A stretch of 64,000 nt of DNA from Halichondria panicea (taxonomy: Eukaryota > Porifera > Demospongiae > Suberitida > Halichondriidae): contig NC_087378.1 in NCBI RefSeq assembly GCF_963675165.1, forward strand, positions 5,203,205 through 5,267,204, in the 5' to 3' direction. Below are positions 22,788 through 34,900 of the stretch, piece by piece. Position 1 is the stretch's first letter, and each line of letters opens with the position of its first letter. The notes under the pieces were generated by a model, which was given only the letters and a program-made list of their open reading frames with translations, did no database searches and was not told where the DNA came from. The translations under genes and the position numbers were made by a program.

Positions 22788-24343
22788 CAATCATCAATCT
22801 GTAATTCTTTGGATATAATAATTGTTATTTATAGGTTGGTGGGTGATGATTACTCTAGTGCATGCTTATGAGAGTTTGCATTTGATTCCGAATAACTGTA
22901 GTTTCTTCCATTTTGTGGCCAGTATTGTTCGCTCTAGAGAGAAGTTTTTATACAATAATTAGATAAAACCAATTCTTTTACTCACAAATCCAACGCTGTC
23001 TCCAGGAGCTTTTCCATTTGCCGAAGATTCTGCAGTTAGAAAAACTGTGCCATAACGTCTCATTGATCTTACAACAGTTACTATGCTAGTCTTATAGCAT
23101 GCATGTACTACATTTACACCAAACTCTCTCCACTATGACAGTCACATAGGAAACAGGATCATAAACATTAACAATGTGCATAAGCACAACTAAAAATTAG
23201 GATTTTCCAGTGACGCACAAATAGAACTATAATTCCAGTTTGGCGCTTAGCAATACGGTAGACTCTCGTTAATCCGGTCACCCTTGGGACCATGCAGCTT
23301 GGCCGGAATAGCGAGGTAGCTGCAGCTCAGGAAATAGCCGCGGCTTAAAAACGACCTTACCTCGAATCTAATGACTACTTTTGCGGTTCTTGTCTCGAAG
23401 ATAATGTAGGATAATGAATGCTGTTCTCTATTTAAGTGTAATTCAACTTTATTTGCTAAACCACACCCAAAACGTCATATCCGGCCGTAGTACACGTATA
23501 AAATTACATTGAAAACCTTGTTTGGGACAGCCAGCACTGGCCGGTAAACGGAATAGCGAGTGGCCGTACTTTAGGGTGAGTTTTGTGCAGTAAACATATA
23601 GCTAGCATTCCGTGCCAAGCCAAATGGCCGGTATATTGAGGTGGCCGTACTTCAGAGAGCCAGAATAGCGAGAGTCTACTGTAGAACGAGTAGCTGTTTC
23701 CACAAGGCTATCATAGATCAGCTGTACATGTAGCCTCCGCTTAAGGCCGCGTTATAGTTTCTTTTAATTACCTAAGTGCCAGCAAAAAATAATTACTTGG
23801 CACTCAATTGGAGTAAATTGGCGCTTCAATCTATTAGAGTGGTGCTGCTGCAATTAGAAGAAAGACGGTAAGTATTATAATTATTATTAGCTTACAGATA
23901 ATGTGTTCTCCATTGAAACCTCTTGGCCTGCCATTTTCTTCGCGGATTTCATCAGCATCTGTAGGAAATATCTTGGAGCTAGATCTAGCTATGGCTATAA
24001 CGTACCTCTTTGGATCCTGAATGTTGGCATAAGTTTCTTGCTAATTTCCCACAATCTGTGATCTCATGCTGGAGAAGTAATGTTATCCTGTCTTTAGTTA
24101 CCTTACTGGGCTTCTCTGCTGCTTTAGTACTGGACATAGCTAGCATCAAAGGTATGTCTCAGTCTAGCTCTTGCATTAGATCTGCTGTAGATCGTAGATC
24201 TACAAATTAGCAATGAGGAAAAGATCGACCCGAATGCAGATTCCTGAAGTTGGATGTGCTCTAATTGGAGCACATCCAACTTTTAGAAGCGTGGATCTCT
24301 CTACTCGAACTCGCGTACTAGAGAATATCAAATAAGATTTAAA
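22788..24343. other. 1.55 kb spacer between the PAP2 gene and SLU7, with transposon remains
   Basis: It contains a pogo-like MITE (23254-23683) sitting in sequence related to the 53.3-54.2 kb element. The shared right end is AGAAGAAAGACGGTA at 23870. The small open frame at 24010-24210 shows no family similarity. A perfect hairpin, GTTGGATGTGCTC facing GAGCACATCCAAC, lies at 24249-24281. Confidence 0.5.
23254..23683. mobile_element. Pogo/Tc1-like MITE, near-identical sister of 16050-16453
   Basis: Ends GGTAGACTCTCGTTAATCCG and GAATAGCGAGAGTCTACTGT. Internal blocks such as AATAGCCGCGGCTTAAAAAC and TGGCCGGTAAACGGAATAGC are unchanged relative to the ACTR1 intron copy. Confidence 0.8.
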
Positions 24344-27300
24344 ATGGCAGCATCTGGTCAAAAGTTGTCCAGAGATGATTGGCGAAAACAGAAAGAGCTT
24401 GAAGAGGCAAGAAAAGCTGGTACTGCTCCAGCAGAAGTTGATGAAGAAGGCAGGTGGGTTTTAGCTAGTACAGTGCAGTGTAGCTCGTCTTTCTTTAATA
24501 TGCTCGTCTTTTTTATTTTTCAGAGACATCAATCCTCATATCCCGCAATACATTTCTCAAGCTCCTTGGTACGTGACTCTAGGACGGTAAGTCGTTTTAT
24601 AATTCGCTTGGTAACTTTAGATTGGCACCTTCACCAGCAAATCAGATTGCAAATGATTTGTACGTATAAAAGATAATCCACCAGTCCCATCCCTTGCGGA
24701 TGTAGGACTGGCTAGTGAGCCTATAATCTGGACAGCGTGGTAAATGTTAATAAGACGCTGTTCATATGATGTTTACCGAACATTAAGTGCACCAAATTGT
24801 TGGTTAGCTTTATGTAAATGGTCACGAAGTAGGCTCAAATTTTTCTCCTCCTAGACCTTCTTTGTCTCACCAGCGACCACAAGAAGACAAGGAGAAGCGC
24901 TTTGACGGTGTGAATAAGTGGTACAAACGTGGCATTGATTCTTCTAAGACAGCCATAAAATTCAGAAAAGGAGCATGTGAAAACTGTGGCTCGATGACAC
25001 ACAAAAAGAAGGATTGCTTAGAGGTATATATATAATAGCAATCTTGCTTTTGAGGAATATAATAATTAGGGGATGTTTCAGTGGTTTGTTTTCTAAATTA
25101 ATGTTTTCAACAGTAGTTTATATTCCCTTGCTTGTCTCCATAAGCTAGTTGGACGGTTACTAGGTATTCACTATTCTGAGGAAACGCATGCACACTATCC
25201 AATAGATACCGAGGCCGATTTTTTTTAAATAATTATGCGACCTGGTATCTATTGCATGGGTGATAGTGTGCATGCGCTTCCCCAGAATATAGGGAATCCG
25301 GCTCTCTTTTCATTTTTTAGCTGGCCTCTAATATTGCGTTGGTTGTGAAGAGTTGCACACTAGTCAGACTACAATGATCGAATGGTCAGGATGTCTACAA
25401 TGATCGAATGGTCGGGATGTCTGAGCTTGGTTCCATCAGGATGTCTGAGCTGCTGCTGACGAATACAACCCAACCATACCACCATCGTGGAGGTAAATGA
25501 GAGCCTCTGCTGGCTTCAGACTAGTTTACAAGCCTTCTCAATCAACGCAATAGAGGGCATCACAGAACAGAACTCAGCCATGGAGATTAAGGACTCACCG
25601 GACTAGTTTACAGTTAGCCTCGTTCCCAGGCCGATCCGTCTCCAATTGAACGCTATGTCGACTCTTAGGCCTGGTATTGATTGTATCTGGGCGTGGTTGG
25701 AATTCGCTCAAACAAGCGAATTCCTTAGCAAGCTAGCTAACTAGCTACCTGTGACTCGACATGGAGACTTCAGTTCTGGAAGGCCTTACTCTCTTGAAGG
25801 AACAGGCCCAGGCCCTCAAGTTCCTGTCTGAGGGAAGGGAAGTGTTTGTGTGGTTCCCAACAGGGTATGGCAAGTCTCTCTGCTACCAGTTGCTACCATT
25901 TTTTGATGGACTACAAGCTTGGTAGGACCAGCGCTCCCCTTGTCCATCGAAATCCAGAACTGAAGTATCCATAGTCGAGTCACAGGTAGTTAGCTAGCTT
26001 GCTAATATAAACACTAAAATCGCTTTGGAATTTGCTCGTTTGAGCGAATTCCAACCACGCCAAATACCAGGCCTAGGAGTCGACCTAGCGTTCAATTGGA
26101 GACGGATCGGCCTGGGAACGAGGCTAGTTTACACTACTAAGTTTGTAGTATGAATACCCAAAGTGGGGCTCATGCACACTACCGTATAGCGAGTAATTTT
26201 CGTGGGGTAAAAAATCGTTCAACTCGAGAAACGGTGGTTTTCGTGAGTAATAATTTTGTTTAATCTCGTTGCCTGCCTGCATTTCTACGTTCCGGTAAGC
26301 CACGCCTACGTTAAAATTTCGGGGGGGTCAGCTTGCCCACGAAAATAATTTTACCCCACGGAAATTACCCACTATACGGTATCACCCACGTGCAATAGGT
26401 ACCAGGCTTTCTTTTCAACATAGCCAGGAACAAGGCTAGACGGTTACATACATGTATGTTTCTGTGCAGTTGGTTATAACCATTATGCTATTGTGAACTT
26501 TTAAAACAATCTGTCATACAGAGGCCAAGGAAGGTGGGTGCAAGGTTTACTGGAGATGATATTAGGCCTGATGAACACGTCCAACCAGACTTTGAGTTCT
26601 CCTATGATGCTAAAAGGGATCGGTGGAATGGGTACAACACAGATCAACATCAAAAAGTCGTTGAAGAATTTTCTAAGGTTGAGATGGCCAAGCGACAATT
26701 GAAAGCCGAGAAACTCCAGTCAGAGCTGCTCTCAGGGAAGCTTTCTGAGTCCTCTATGAAGGTATAGTTGTTTAGTCAGTACTTTCTTCCCTTTCCACTG
26801 TACTGTGCTGTTAAGCCTGTTGGTTAGCCAATTAAAATTGTGTTAGTAATTGTATTTCTGGAATACAGTATATTGTATATTAAACTTAGTGTGGTAGTCA
26901 CTTGTACATATACATAGTGGTGATATCGTGTTCCAATGTAGCATTCATTCCACCCAGGCTGTGACCAATGACAGTGACGACAGTGACGATGAAGAGAAGT
27001 ATGCCGACCAAGCTGATATGGCAGGTACTAAGTTTGACCCTAAAACTCGAACTACAGTACGAAATCTGAGAATCAGAGAAGATACTGCTAAGTACCTGTA
27101 CAACTTGGACCCAAACTCTGCTTACTACGATCCAAAGACTCGCTCTATGAGAGAAAACCCTTTCAAACACTCAAGTAAGGAGTCTCTGCAGGCCAAATTT
27201 GCTGGCGACAATTTCGTTAGGCAAGCTGGAGACGTTAAAGACTTCGCCAAAAGTCAAAGTAAGTGAATGTTTAACATCTATAAATTATTGTATCAAAGAT

Positions 27301-28687
27301 GTTCGTCACATATCTACTTTTTCTTAAGACTGCACGTCTGCAATATTCAGTTTACTTTTAGAATCGCATGCTGTTTTTATGTTGATTACAGTGTTTGCTT
27401 GGGACGCATTTGAACACGGGACTGACATCCACTCTTTGGCTGACCCTACTAAACTCGAAGTCATGCACAAGGAGTTTAAAGTCAATAAGGGGAGCTTCAA
27501 AGATGAGCAACAAAAGAGCATTCTAGAGCAGTATGGTGGCGAGGAACACCTTGATGCTCCCCCCAAAGAGCTGCTGCTTGCCCAGACAGAAGAGTATGTG
27601 GAGTACTCAAGACTTGGAAATGTGATTAAAGGGCAGGAGAAAGCTGTGACCAAGTCCAGATATGAGGAAGATGTATTCACTAACAACCACATTGTGAGCT
27701 TCTCCTCTCCATGTATTGATACACACGCCATGTTCAATCTTATATTATACTTAGGTGCCTTAAAGTATGTGCCAATCTGCAATATTTTTATCTAAATCTA
27801 ATGCCAAGAGCATCCATTACTTTGCACTTGTTGTATCATAGACCAAGTTTAGTGCCAATAATCACTCTTTTTACTGACGCGTTACTACTACTGTATACCA
27901 AGATACCGACAGCATAATTATGCAATAAAAGTACATGTACACTTTGTACAACTTGCTTCATGTTCTGTTTCAATACAGACCGTTTGGGGCTCATACTGGG
28001 AGGAAGGTAGATGGGGGTATGCGTGCTGCTACTCGCTTGTCAAAGGGTCTTACTGCACTGGAGAGTCAGGAAAGCTTGCCAGAAAGGTATCTACGATGTA
28101 ACAGAGATCCTATTACACACTATTGACATGCGATAGAAAACTTAAATTGAAGACTTGCTAGCCTTCCCAGTGCAATCTGACTGTGTTTTTTTTTTCTTCA
28201 CCTGTATGTAGGCCAGCCAACATGCAGTGTTTAGCACCACAAACGAGCAAGCATCTTCGGAAGAAGAAGACAAGCCTGTGACCCTACTGGAGCAGCACAA
28301 AACCAAGATGGATAAGAAGAAGAAAAAGAGTAAGGAAGACCAACTAAAAGAGGAACTAGAGGAAGAAGTGGCCAAGCAAGAAAGATTAAAAAAGGTACAT
28401 AGCTGAACTGTTTTGTACGCTTTGCACTGTCTATTTCAATACGCCGAAGATTCATGACCGTGCAACTTGCATATTTACAAAGGATTGATCATTTATTCTG
28501 CTTGTAGGCATTGAGAGTTGAAGAGGAAAGAGGTAAAGATATGACAAAAATCCTTGCGATGGATGAACGCAAGAGACCTTATAACTCAATGAAGGCTGAT
28601 GAGTCCAGAGAGCCTACTGAAGAAGAGATGGAAGCCTACCGCCTGAAAAGAAGAAGGCAAGAAGATCCAATGGCAGACTTTATGTAA
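24344..28687 (+). CDS. SLU7: Pre-mRNA-splicing factor SLU7
   Basis: Nine exons: 24344-24453, 24524-24586, 24855-25023, 26522-26761, 26958-27258, 27392-27693, 27979-28086, 28212-28394 and 28508-28687. They give 551 residues; the human protein has 586. SLU7 acts in the second catalytic step of splicing and affects 3' splice-site choice. The N-terminus has [18 protein letters not shown] and [11 protein letters not shown]. The CCHC zinc knuckle [14 protein letters not shown] sits around residues 99-112. It is followed by [24 protein letters not shown] and [20 protein letters not shown]. Further on are [16 protein letters not shown] and a Lys/Glu-rich C-terminal region ending ADFM. Intron 3 (25024-26521) carries several transposons, including a helicase fragment. 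All phases close and no break is seen. Confidence 0.96.
25167..25300. mobile_element. Hairpin element with arms around AATAGATACC
   Basis: GAAACGCATGCACACTATCC, then AATAGATACC, faces GGTATCTATTGCATGGGTGA, then TAGTGTGCATGCGC. A relative at about 26143-26430 is split by a TA-MITE, and a third lies near 55390-55450. It is in intron 3 of SLU7. Confidence 0.6.
25368..25425. repeat. Short tandem duplication, about 28 bp
   Basis: CTACAATGATCGAATGGTC(A/G)GGATGT occurs twice in tandem, and GGATGTCTGAGC recurs just after. No function is evident. Confidence 0.6.
25615..26126. mobile_element. 512-bp TAGCCTCG-family element carrying a RecQ-like gene fragment (Pack-MULE-like)
   Basis: TAGCCTCGTTCCCAGGCC begins the left arm and its complement GGCCTGGGAACGAGGCTA ends the right arm. 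The arms pair for about 180 bp, to CGACATGGAGACTTCAGTTC on the left and its diverged complement near 25945-25970. Flanking 9-mers are GTTTACAGT (25606-25614) and GTTTACACT (26127-26135). Between the arms is a fragment of a helicase coding sequence. Long arms, a 9-bp duplication and a captured gene piece are the hallmarks of Mutator-like elements. No transposase is present in the element or the window. Confidence 0.75.
25761..25925 (+). pseudogene. Captured N-terminal fragment of a RecQ-like DNA helicase
   Basis: An open frame of 54 codons starts at ATG 25761, begins [20 protein letters not shown] and continues into [20 protein letters not shown]. The latter is helicase motif I (Walker A, GYGKS) in the form used by RecQ helicases. 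It stops at TAG 25923, shortly after the Walker motif. All later helicase motifs (DEAH box and others) are absent, so it cannot be an active helicase. Its first codons lie in the inverted arm, so a diverged second copy of the start appears in reverse near 25950-25970. It sits inside intron 3 of SLU7 on the same strand and is not part of the SLU7 message. Confidence 0.75.
26182..26390. mobile_element. TA-MITE of the CCGTATAGCG family inserted in a hairpin element
   Basis: Ends CCGTATAGCGAGTAATTTTC and AATTACCCACTATACGG. The host reads CATGCACACTA before it and TATCACCCACGTGCAATAGG after it. The empty site at 25190-25215 reads CACACTATCC. So the insertion duplicated TA. Confidence 0.75.
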
Positions 28688-31230
28688 TGACAATTAATTT
28701 TTACAGTAACTATAATTCGATTAAACCTCTTCATGTTTGTACGTATCATTGCACAATACCAGGAGTCATGCACTCCTGACAATACTTAAGTCTTAATTTA
28801 AGTCTTAATTTTTCAATCATTGCGAAAATGAATGTTGAGTTTTAATGGACATGGACACACTGCACAGCAGCTGGATGAGATATTGCTCTTCATGGGGATC
28901 TGGAAGGCGTTAGGCATGGCCATATATCTTCTTAATCTACCAACCACAGTGCAGTGGGTGTAGTAACACAGTATGGTCCAATAACATGATTTTCTGAAGC
29001 TTACAGAGAGTCCTTTCAGATGGTGTGTTAAAATCAAAAGTCTATTTTGGGCCTGGTTTTGAAAAAATACCGTGGGTATACCCCATGGAACACTGCATCA
29101 GGGGGGGAAAACACTATACACTACTCCACCAGCTAGGAACTCCATAGGGAAACCACAGTCATGTACTCACATAATTCTTATTTTGGCGAATTTAGGTACA
29201 TGTACGTGAACTGCCGTAAATTCTGATGTCAGTGGACAATACTACATATATTCCTGTTTTCATGCAGTTGCTAGGTCATGCCCAGGGTGTAAAGATAATT
29301 CCCTCTGATAAATCCCCAGCCAATCACATGCATGTGGTTGGCTTGCTAGTTAGAGCTGACAACTGGTTGGTGTTTTTCATCGCTAATGTGTTGCTGTTAT
29401 ATAAACAACCACATACCCAACATGTTTGGATATATTGAAGCTCAATCATTCACCTGAAAATGGCTGTGCAGTGTAGCATATTGCATAGCCAATCACATAT
29501 AATAGGAGATATAATTCAGTACAGGGCTAGCTCACTGTACTAGCTCACTGTACTAGCTCATTTTGCTGGTATACACCCTGCATTGCAATGTAGATAGTAA
29601 AGAGGTAGATATAATATTTTATGGGCAACTAAAATATTCTGGAAAATCTACGTACGTGACAGTTTTCAAAGATGCAATTTCACAACTACAGTGCTTGCAG
29701 CCTAGAGAGTAAAAAACGCAAATTTGCTGGTATTGGTACTTATGTGAATATCTTGTGATGGGAACATTTCTGATATATACCATTGTGTAGATAAAATAAT
29801 ACTCTATAAAATATACCCAAAATTTTTTCCATGGAAACCAAAAGTATGTGGTGGTTTATATAAAAGCAATAGTGGACAATCGCTTAGCGATGGAAAAGAC
29901 CATTGTCGGCTAAGGTGGCTAAGGTAGCACAACATTCCTAGCTGAATAGTTTATGTATTACAAACTGATTACTACTCAATTATCAAGTTTTTTGGGTGCC
30001 TTTTCGCTTAGCGATGGAACTCAAAAAAATTTGTCGGCGAAGGTCTAATTGTTTTTGTATAAAAAAATTTGTCCACATTTCCACTACAACAACTTTTGGG
30101 AAATATTTTTAAATAATGTTGTAGCTTATTCACACCTATACAATGGTATCAGCACAAATTCTTCTGTACATTGTATGTGATCACTATTATTATAAATGCA
30201 TGCAGCTGATGTCAAATTAAAAACACAAAATGCCTTATTTGCCAAAATACCCACTATAAGTTATAGTTATTATTTACTACTTCCCAGTATAATTATGGCT
30301 AATTATGGCTAATTATTATATACTTCTCGAATGCATACAATAAAAGTTCATCTTCAATTGTGATCACTTCAGTAACTTGCAACTGTACTATATATATGGT
30401 TGTAGTCTATACGTTTGTTATCATTCCTGTTAGCCTGGTACAACAGAAAGGGAGACGAGGAGGATCGAAGGAGGCGACAGAAAAGAAGAAGGAGGAGGAG
30501 AAGGAGAAGAGGAACGATAAGGAGAAGATTAGAGAGCTAAAAGGAAAGAAGAGGAGAAAGAGAAGCACTGGAGAGCAAAGTGGAACGAGAAGAGGCGCCG
30601 GAGAGCAAAAGGAAGAGGAAGAGAGGTGTTGGAAAACAAAGAAGAACGAGAGAGAAGAGAAGAGGCGCTGGAGAGCTAAAAGACGGTGAAAGAGGATCGA
30701 GGACAAACACAGAGGAAAACTTGCTATAGTGACTTTGTTCATAATGCAATTTCGTGATGCTCTGTATAACCTAAAAAGGCCTTGGGGGAAGAGAAGCTAG
30801 GGGACGACAGGGAAACAGAAAACCACACACAAACAATATTATTATACAATAATTATACAGACCATAACCATAATTATAAATAATTGATTATAGAAGTTCT
30901 ATAAGTGTATCGTTAATTAAATGGAAAGAGCTAAAACAACAAAAAGCTCGCGAGTGTGTACGCGATGGTGCATGTAGTCTTGCATGCTTGTTGTTGGGGG
31001 TGCTGCTCAATTTCAATTGCACCTTCTTAAAATCTCATCCCATTCGTTCATGTCAATCACATAATTACTCACAACATGCTGCAAAATTTACAGTTTACAG
31101 TTATTACAATTATATAGGGCTGATGTTATATAATAAAAAATATATATATATAATTATACGGAGCAATTCCAAATTTAGGGCAGCGTCAAGCTAATAATAA
31201 ATTACAATAGTCAAACTTGATGATGATGCG
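28688..31230. other. 2.5 kb convergent intergenic region
   Basis: This lies between the SLU7 and adhesion GPCR stop codons. It holds small tandem repeats (TAAGTCTTAATT near 28790, CTAGCTCACTGTA near 29530). A repeated CGCTTAGCGATGGAA motif (29881 and about 30006) precedes similar TGTCGGC(T/G)AAGG words. A purine tract is described separately. I see no supported gene. Confidence 0.55.
30449..30715. repeat. 267-bp purine-rich (A/G) tract with imperfect repeats
   Basis: The plus strand is almost entirely A and G. Loose repeats of CGAGAAGAGGCGC(C/T)GGAGAGC are seen. Translation gives a Lys/Glu/Arg-rich string in plus frames and Ser/Leu/Phe-rich strings in minus frames. Both are composition-driven. 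Such tracts can form triplex DNA. I do not call a gene. Confidence 0.7.
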
Positions 31231-31950
31231 TTATTGTGCAATGTCTATTTTGAAGTCAGATGTAACCATTTCAATTTCGGAATCTTGTTCGTGTGAATTT
31301 AATCGATTGTGCAGTTCCATTTTGAAGCGATCGCCATACGCCCTACTTCTTCTCCTAGAAGGAGGTGTGGCCAAAACTGGTGGACTAGCTCCGTCTAGAA
31401 ATTCATCATCAGAGTCAGCTGAAACATAACCTATCCCGCTCACACTGTGAATGTGGTATGAAGATCTCGTTTCTGACTCTTCAATTGTAGTGATTGGTTC
31501 ACCAGGTAGCTTTTTTGGCGATCGGCTCAATTTCAATTGGTCGACTAAGATCCCAGAATCAGCAGTAGATTGGTCCTCTCGAGTGTTGATATCTGACATT
31601 GGTGCGTGCACAGTTGATAATGAACTTGCTGGTAAGTTATTACTGGCAGTCATGGGCATACAAGGATGCTGAAACTGATCTGAATTGAGGAAGATATCAA
31701 ATGTATTCTGCGGCATAATGTACATAACGTCCCATGAGTTCATATTGAGTCTAGCCTCCCTATCAAGAGCCTTCAATGCTTCAAGGTGATCAGCACCGTC
31801 AAAATCAAAGCTTTCATCACTATCAATCTCATCTCCTGTTTTCCGAAGCGAGGGGTTTCGTGAAACGCGTCGAGAAAGGTTTCCCATCTCGTATGTTCCA
31901 TCCTTTGATTTCCTCTTTTTACAACCACAAGTTACAAGCCATAGATTACG
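31231..31950 (-). other. Adhesion GPCR: cytoplasmic tail
   Basis: About 240 residues after TM7, all in the last exon (31231-32290). It starts with a Cys/Lys-rich juxtamembrane segment (CGCKKRKSKDG), then Ser/Asp-rich and Ser/Pro-rich stretches with potential phosphorylation sites (RSPKKL, SRRRSR). It ends SDFKIDIAQ, without a classical PDZ ligand. Confidence 0.85.
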
Positions 31951-34900
31951 TGTTTCTTTCGCAAAGACAACGAAAATCAAGAAAATGAACAGCCCTTGAA
32001 GTGAATTAAAGATGACAAACAAATATTCAATGTAATTAGAAGTTCTCAGAACAGTAAAAGCACCGAATATCCACGTAAGACCGAATATAAGGATCACAGC
32101 AAGGATCGTAAAGATAGTTCGAACAGCAGCTCTCCTCTTCTTTACCTTGTTTCTATTTCGGAATTGCTTCGTGCTGTACCTCAAGATGATGATGAAAGCT
32201 ATAAAGAACATAATAAGGTTGAAGATTAGGATGCCAGCAATAGGCCCAAGGAATGACGCATAGAAGACAACACTATGGCTGATGAAGCAACTGTAATGTG
32301 AGAGAGAAAAATCAGTATTTCATTATCCAGTGACATTGATAGTCGATAAAGACTTACAATTGTTGATGAATGCTGAAGCTTCTGTCAATACCAATTGGCA
32401 CTACTACAGCTGGAATAGGCAACACTGCAAAAATAATAAATTTAATAACAGGAGTTTCTTACTAGTGAAAAAGCAGATCAACTAACTTACACCAACAGAT
32501 GAGTGAAGCGATGACAAAGTACGCAACAGAAGTCTTTGTAGCTGAAATGAGTTTCTGGAACATGAGCACTGCCTCCGCAGCCATCCACATCAAAGCTACT
32601 AGAGTGAAGTAGTGGATCAATGCAGAGATAGACACACACAGCTCGAATATCTCCACCCTTGCAATACCACATACAAATGCCACCAGCATCAGAGCAACAG
32701 ATAAACAGAACTGGATACGCAACACTGTAGAATCTCGTTTGCGAAGTTTACTGCAGAAACATTAAAGTTTGCTGACTTTAGCTATATTTATAGTAGCACA
32801 TACCTTTGCAATTCATACTAAAACATAATAATGGCACAAGAGTAGTCTACGTTACTAGTAGTATTTACCTGAATAGCAGTAATGTAATGACTGTCAGTGC
32901 TAGTCCCAGCAGTGATATACCAACTCCCACAACAACAATAGTGGAAAGGATGGGTCTTTGAAGCACTGGTGCTTCTGTAGGCTTAATACGAACATCCTAC
33001 AAAGCATGACAATTTAGAGTGATTAATAGTTCCACTAGGAAAGCTTCAAAACTCACCAGCAACACTGCAAAGTTAGTCAGGTGGCTACAGGAACAAGTAA
33101 CGACACCGTCCTTGTCTGATTCCAATTTGCATCCATTGGTGGTCCAGTTTCCTCTTCCACCTGTAATGAGATAATTATTATGTACCATTATCATTTTTCT
33201 GTGTTATAATTTTTAGTTTTCACTCACCAACAGCTGAGAAATCCCAAGACACACAAATTGGGTCAGAATAATTTCTATGGGTGACTGAAATAGTGTAGTT
33301 TATCGACTCCTTTAGATTCTTGATGGTTCTTTCTGATACAGTTGCCATTATAATGGGTGAAACTTCATGCGAAGCTGGACTCCTCAACACCTCAGTGCCA
33401 TTTGAAACAATGATGGGAAACAAGACACTCTTTTCATAGTAACCAAAGTAGAGTCCTATTGTATCGTCTGTTAGTTGTGAGGGGATCGAGTGAGGCAGAG
33501 AAATTGAGGACAAGAAAGTTCCTTCATCACCACTGCTTGAGGACAAAAGTCTCGCAATCACTTTTTGATCCGGGAGATGCACAAATGTAACAGTCTTTCT
33601 TTTCAGCTCATTCGGAGGAAAGATTTCATCAGACATGCCCTATGATGAAAACAATTTGTAATTAGAGTGTAACTATCAGTAAATTTCAGTAATACCTTTT
33701 CTACGGAGAATCCTAGGAAATTGTGGTTCTGATTCAAACTTTCAAATCCATCAACCTTGATGAGGCCCTCTGTGATTGCCTCCACAGCTCTGACAAGTCT
33801 ATTTCGAAATGAGAGACACAGTGTTAAATATTCTGAGCACACATACATGTACTATACTTACTTCACTGACTCTTCTTGTACTACATTAACTGGCCACTCC
33901 GGGAAGTGTAGTATGTCAACCACAGTCAATATCAACTCGTATGTCTGCAGAGCAAAACCTATTACTAAAATGTTTTCTAAGCATCAGCACGTCAATGCAT
34001 TATGACTTTAAGCATGCAATACTTGCGTAAAAAAACTTACCTCTGAATCGATAGTTGCAACTCCATTCGTCACATTCCTAGAATAGCCATAGAAAATCGT
34101 GTAGATTGGCCCAATAAATTCGCTCAATCCATCTGGGTTTTCTTTTCTGAGTCGATGAAGAGCTTTTATTAACTCCCGAAGATATTCTTTAGACAGACCA
34201 CCATCATCATCGGGCAGATTCTGTATTGAGAGGGTATATATCACATATAAAATTTGTAAGTCTTCATTGGCACTATACCTTGATAACATGTTTCAAAATA
34301 GCCTCAACACTGGCGTAACAACTCTCTACTTCAGGAGGACCCCAAACACCCTCAGGGCTACAACGTCTTGAAGCACTGCTATTGATGCATTCAAGAACTA
34401 CAACATCATTAGGGAATGCTTCTGGCCATTCAAAGTACCCTCGAGATGTGTCCGTATTTCCTCTCACGCACACAACTGTAAAATGTAAGCAGCAGATTGT
34501 TTGTGACTACTGATACAGACATTTTAATCAACCTGGCATTATAGGTATGATTAACCATCTCTTACCATCTTCATCATAGATCGCCACGGTTGCCCTCTGT
34601 GTACTCTCTGGAGTGTTGACTCCCACACTCAAGCTGGTAACAACAATGTCAAACCTCTCCACACTCTCCACAAGACGATCATCGAGCACTGACACCACAA
34701 CACATAGCGTTTTGTTCTCCTGACTAGGACTGAACTCAAGATTCCTCTCCAATGGGACATAATCGTGATCTACAGGTAACATGAGATCACCAGGTGTATT
34801 TAATTCTAGTACTCACAAATTCTCTAGAAAGGCTACAATTAGTAACTATAATTATTATACATAGTTGAACATGCATAGTTGATTTTAAAACTCACTGGCA

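Noticed and set aside
24010-24210. 66-codon frame starting MDPECWHKF
   Set aside because: It lies between two well-defined genes, next to transposon remains, with no recognisable family or splice support.
30360-30742. Lys/Glu/Arg-rich (plus) and Ser/Phe/Leu-rich (minus) open frames
   Set aside because: They are produced by a purine tract. No conserved motif or splice context is visible.
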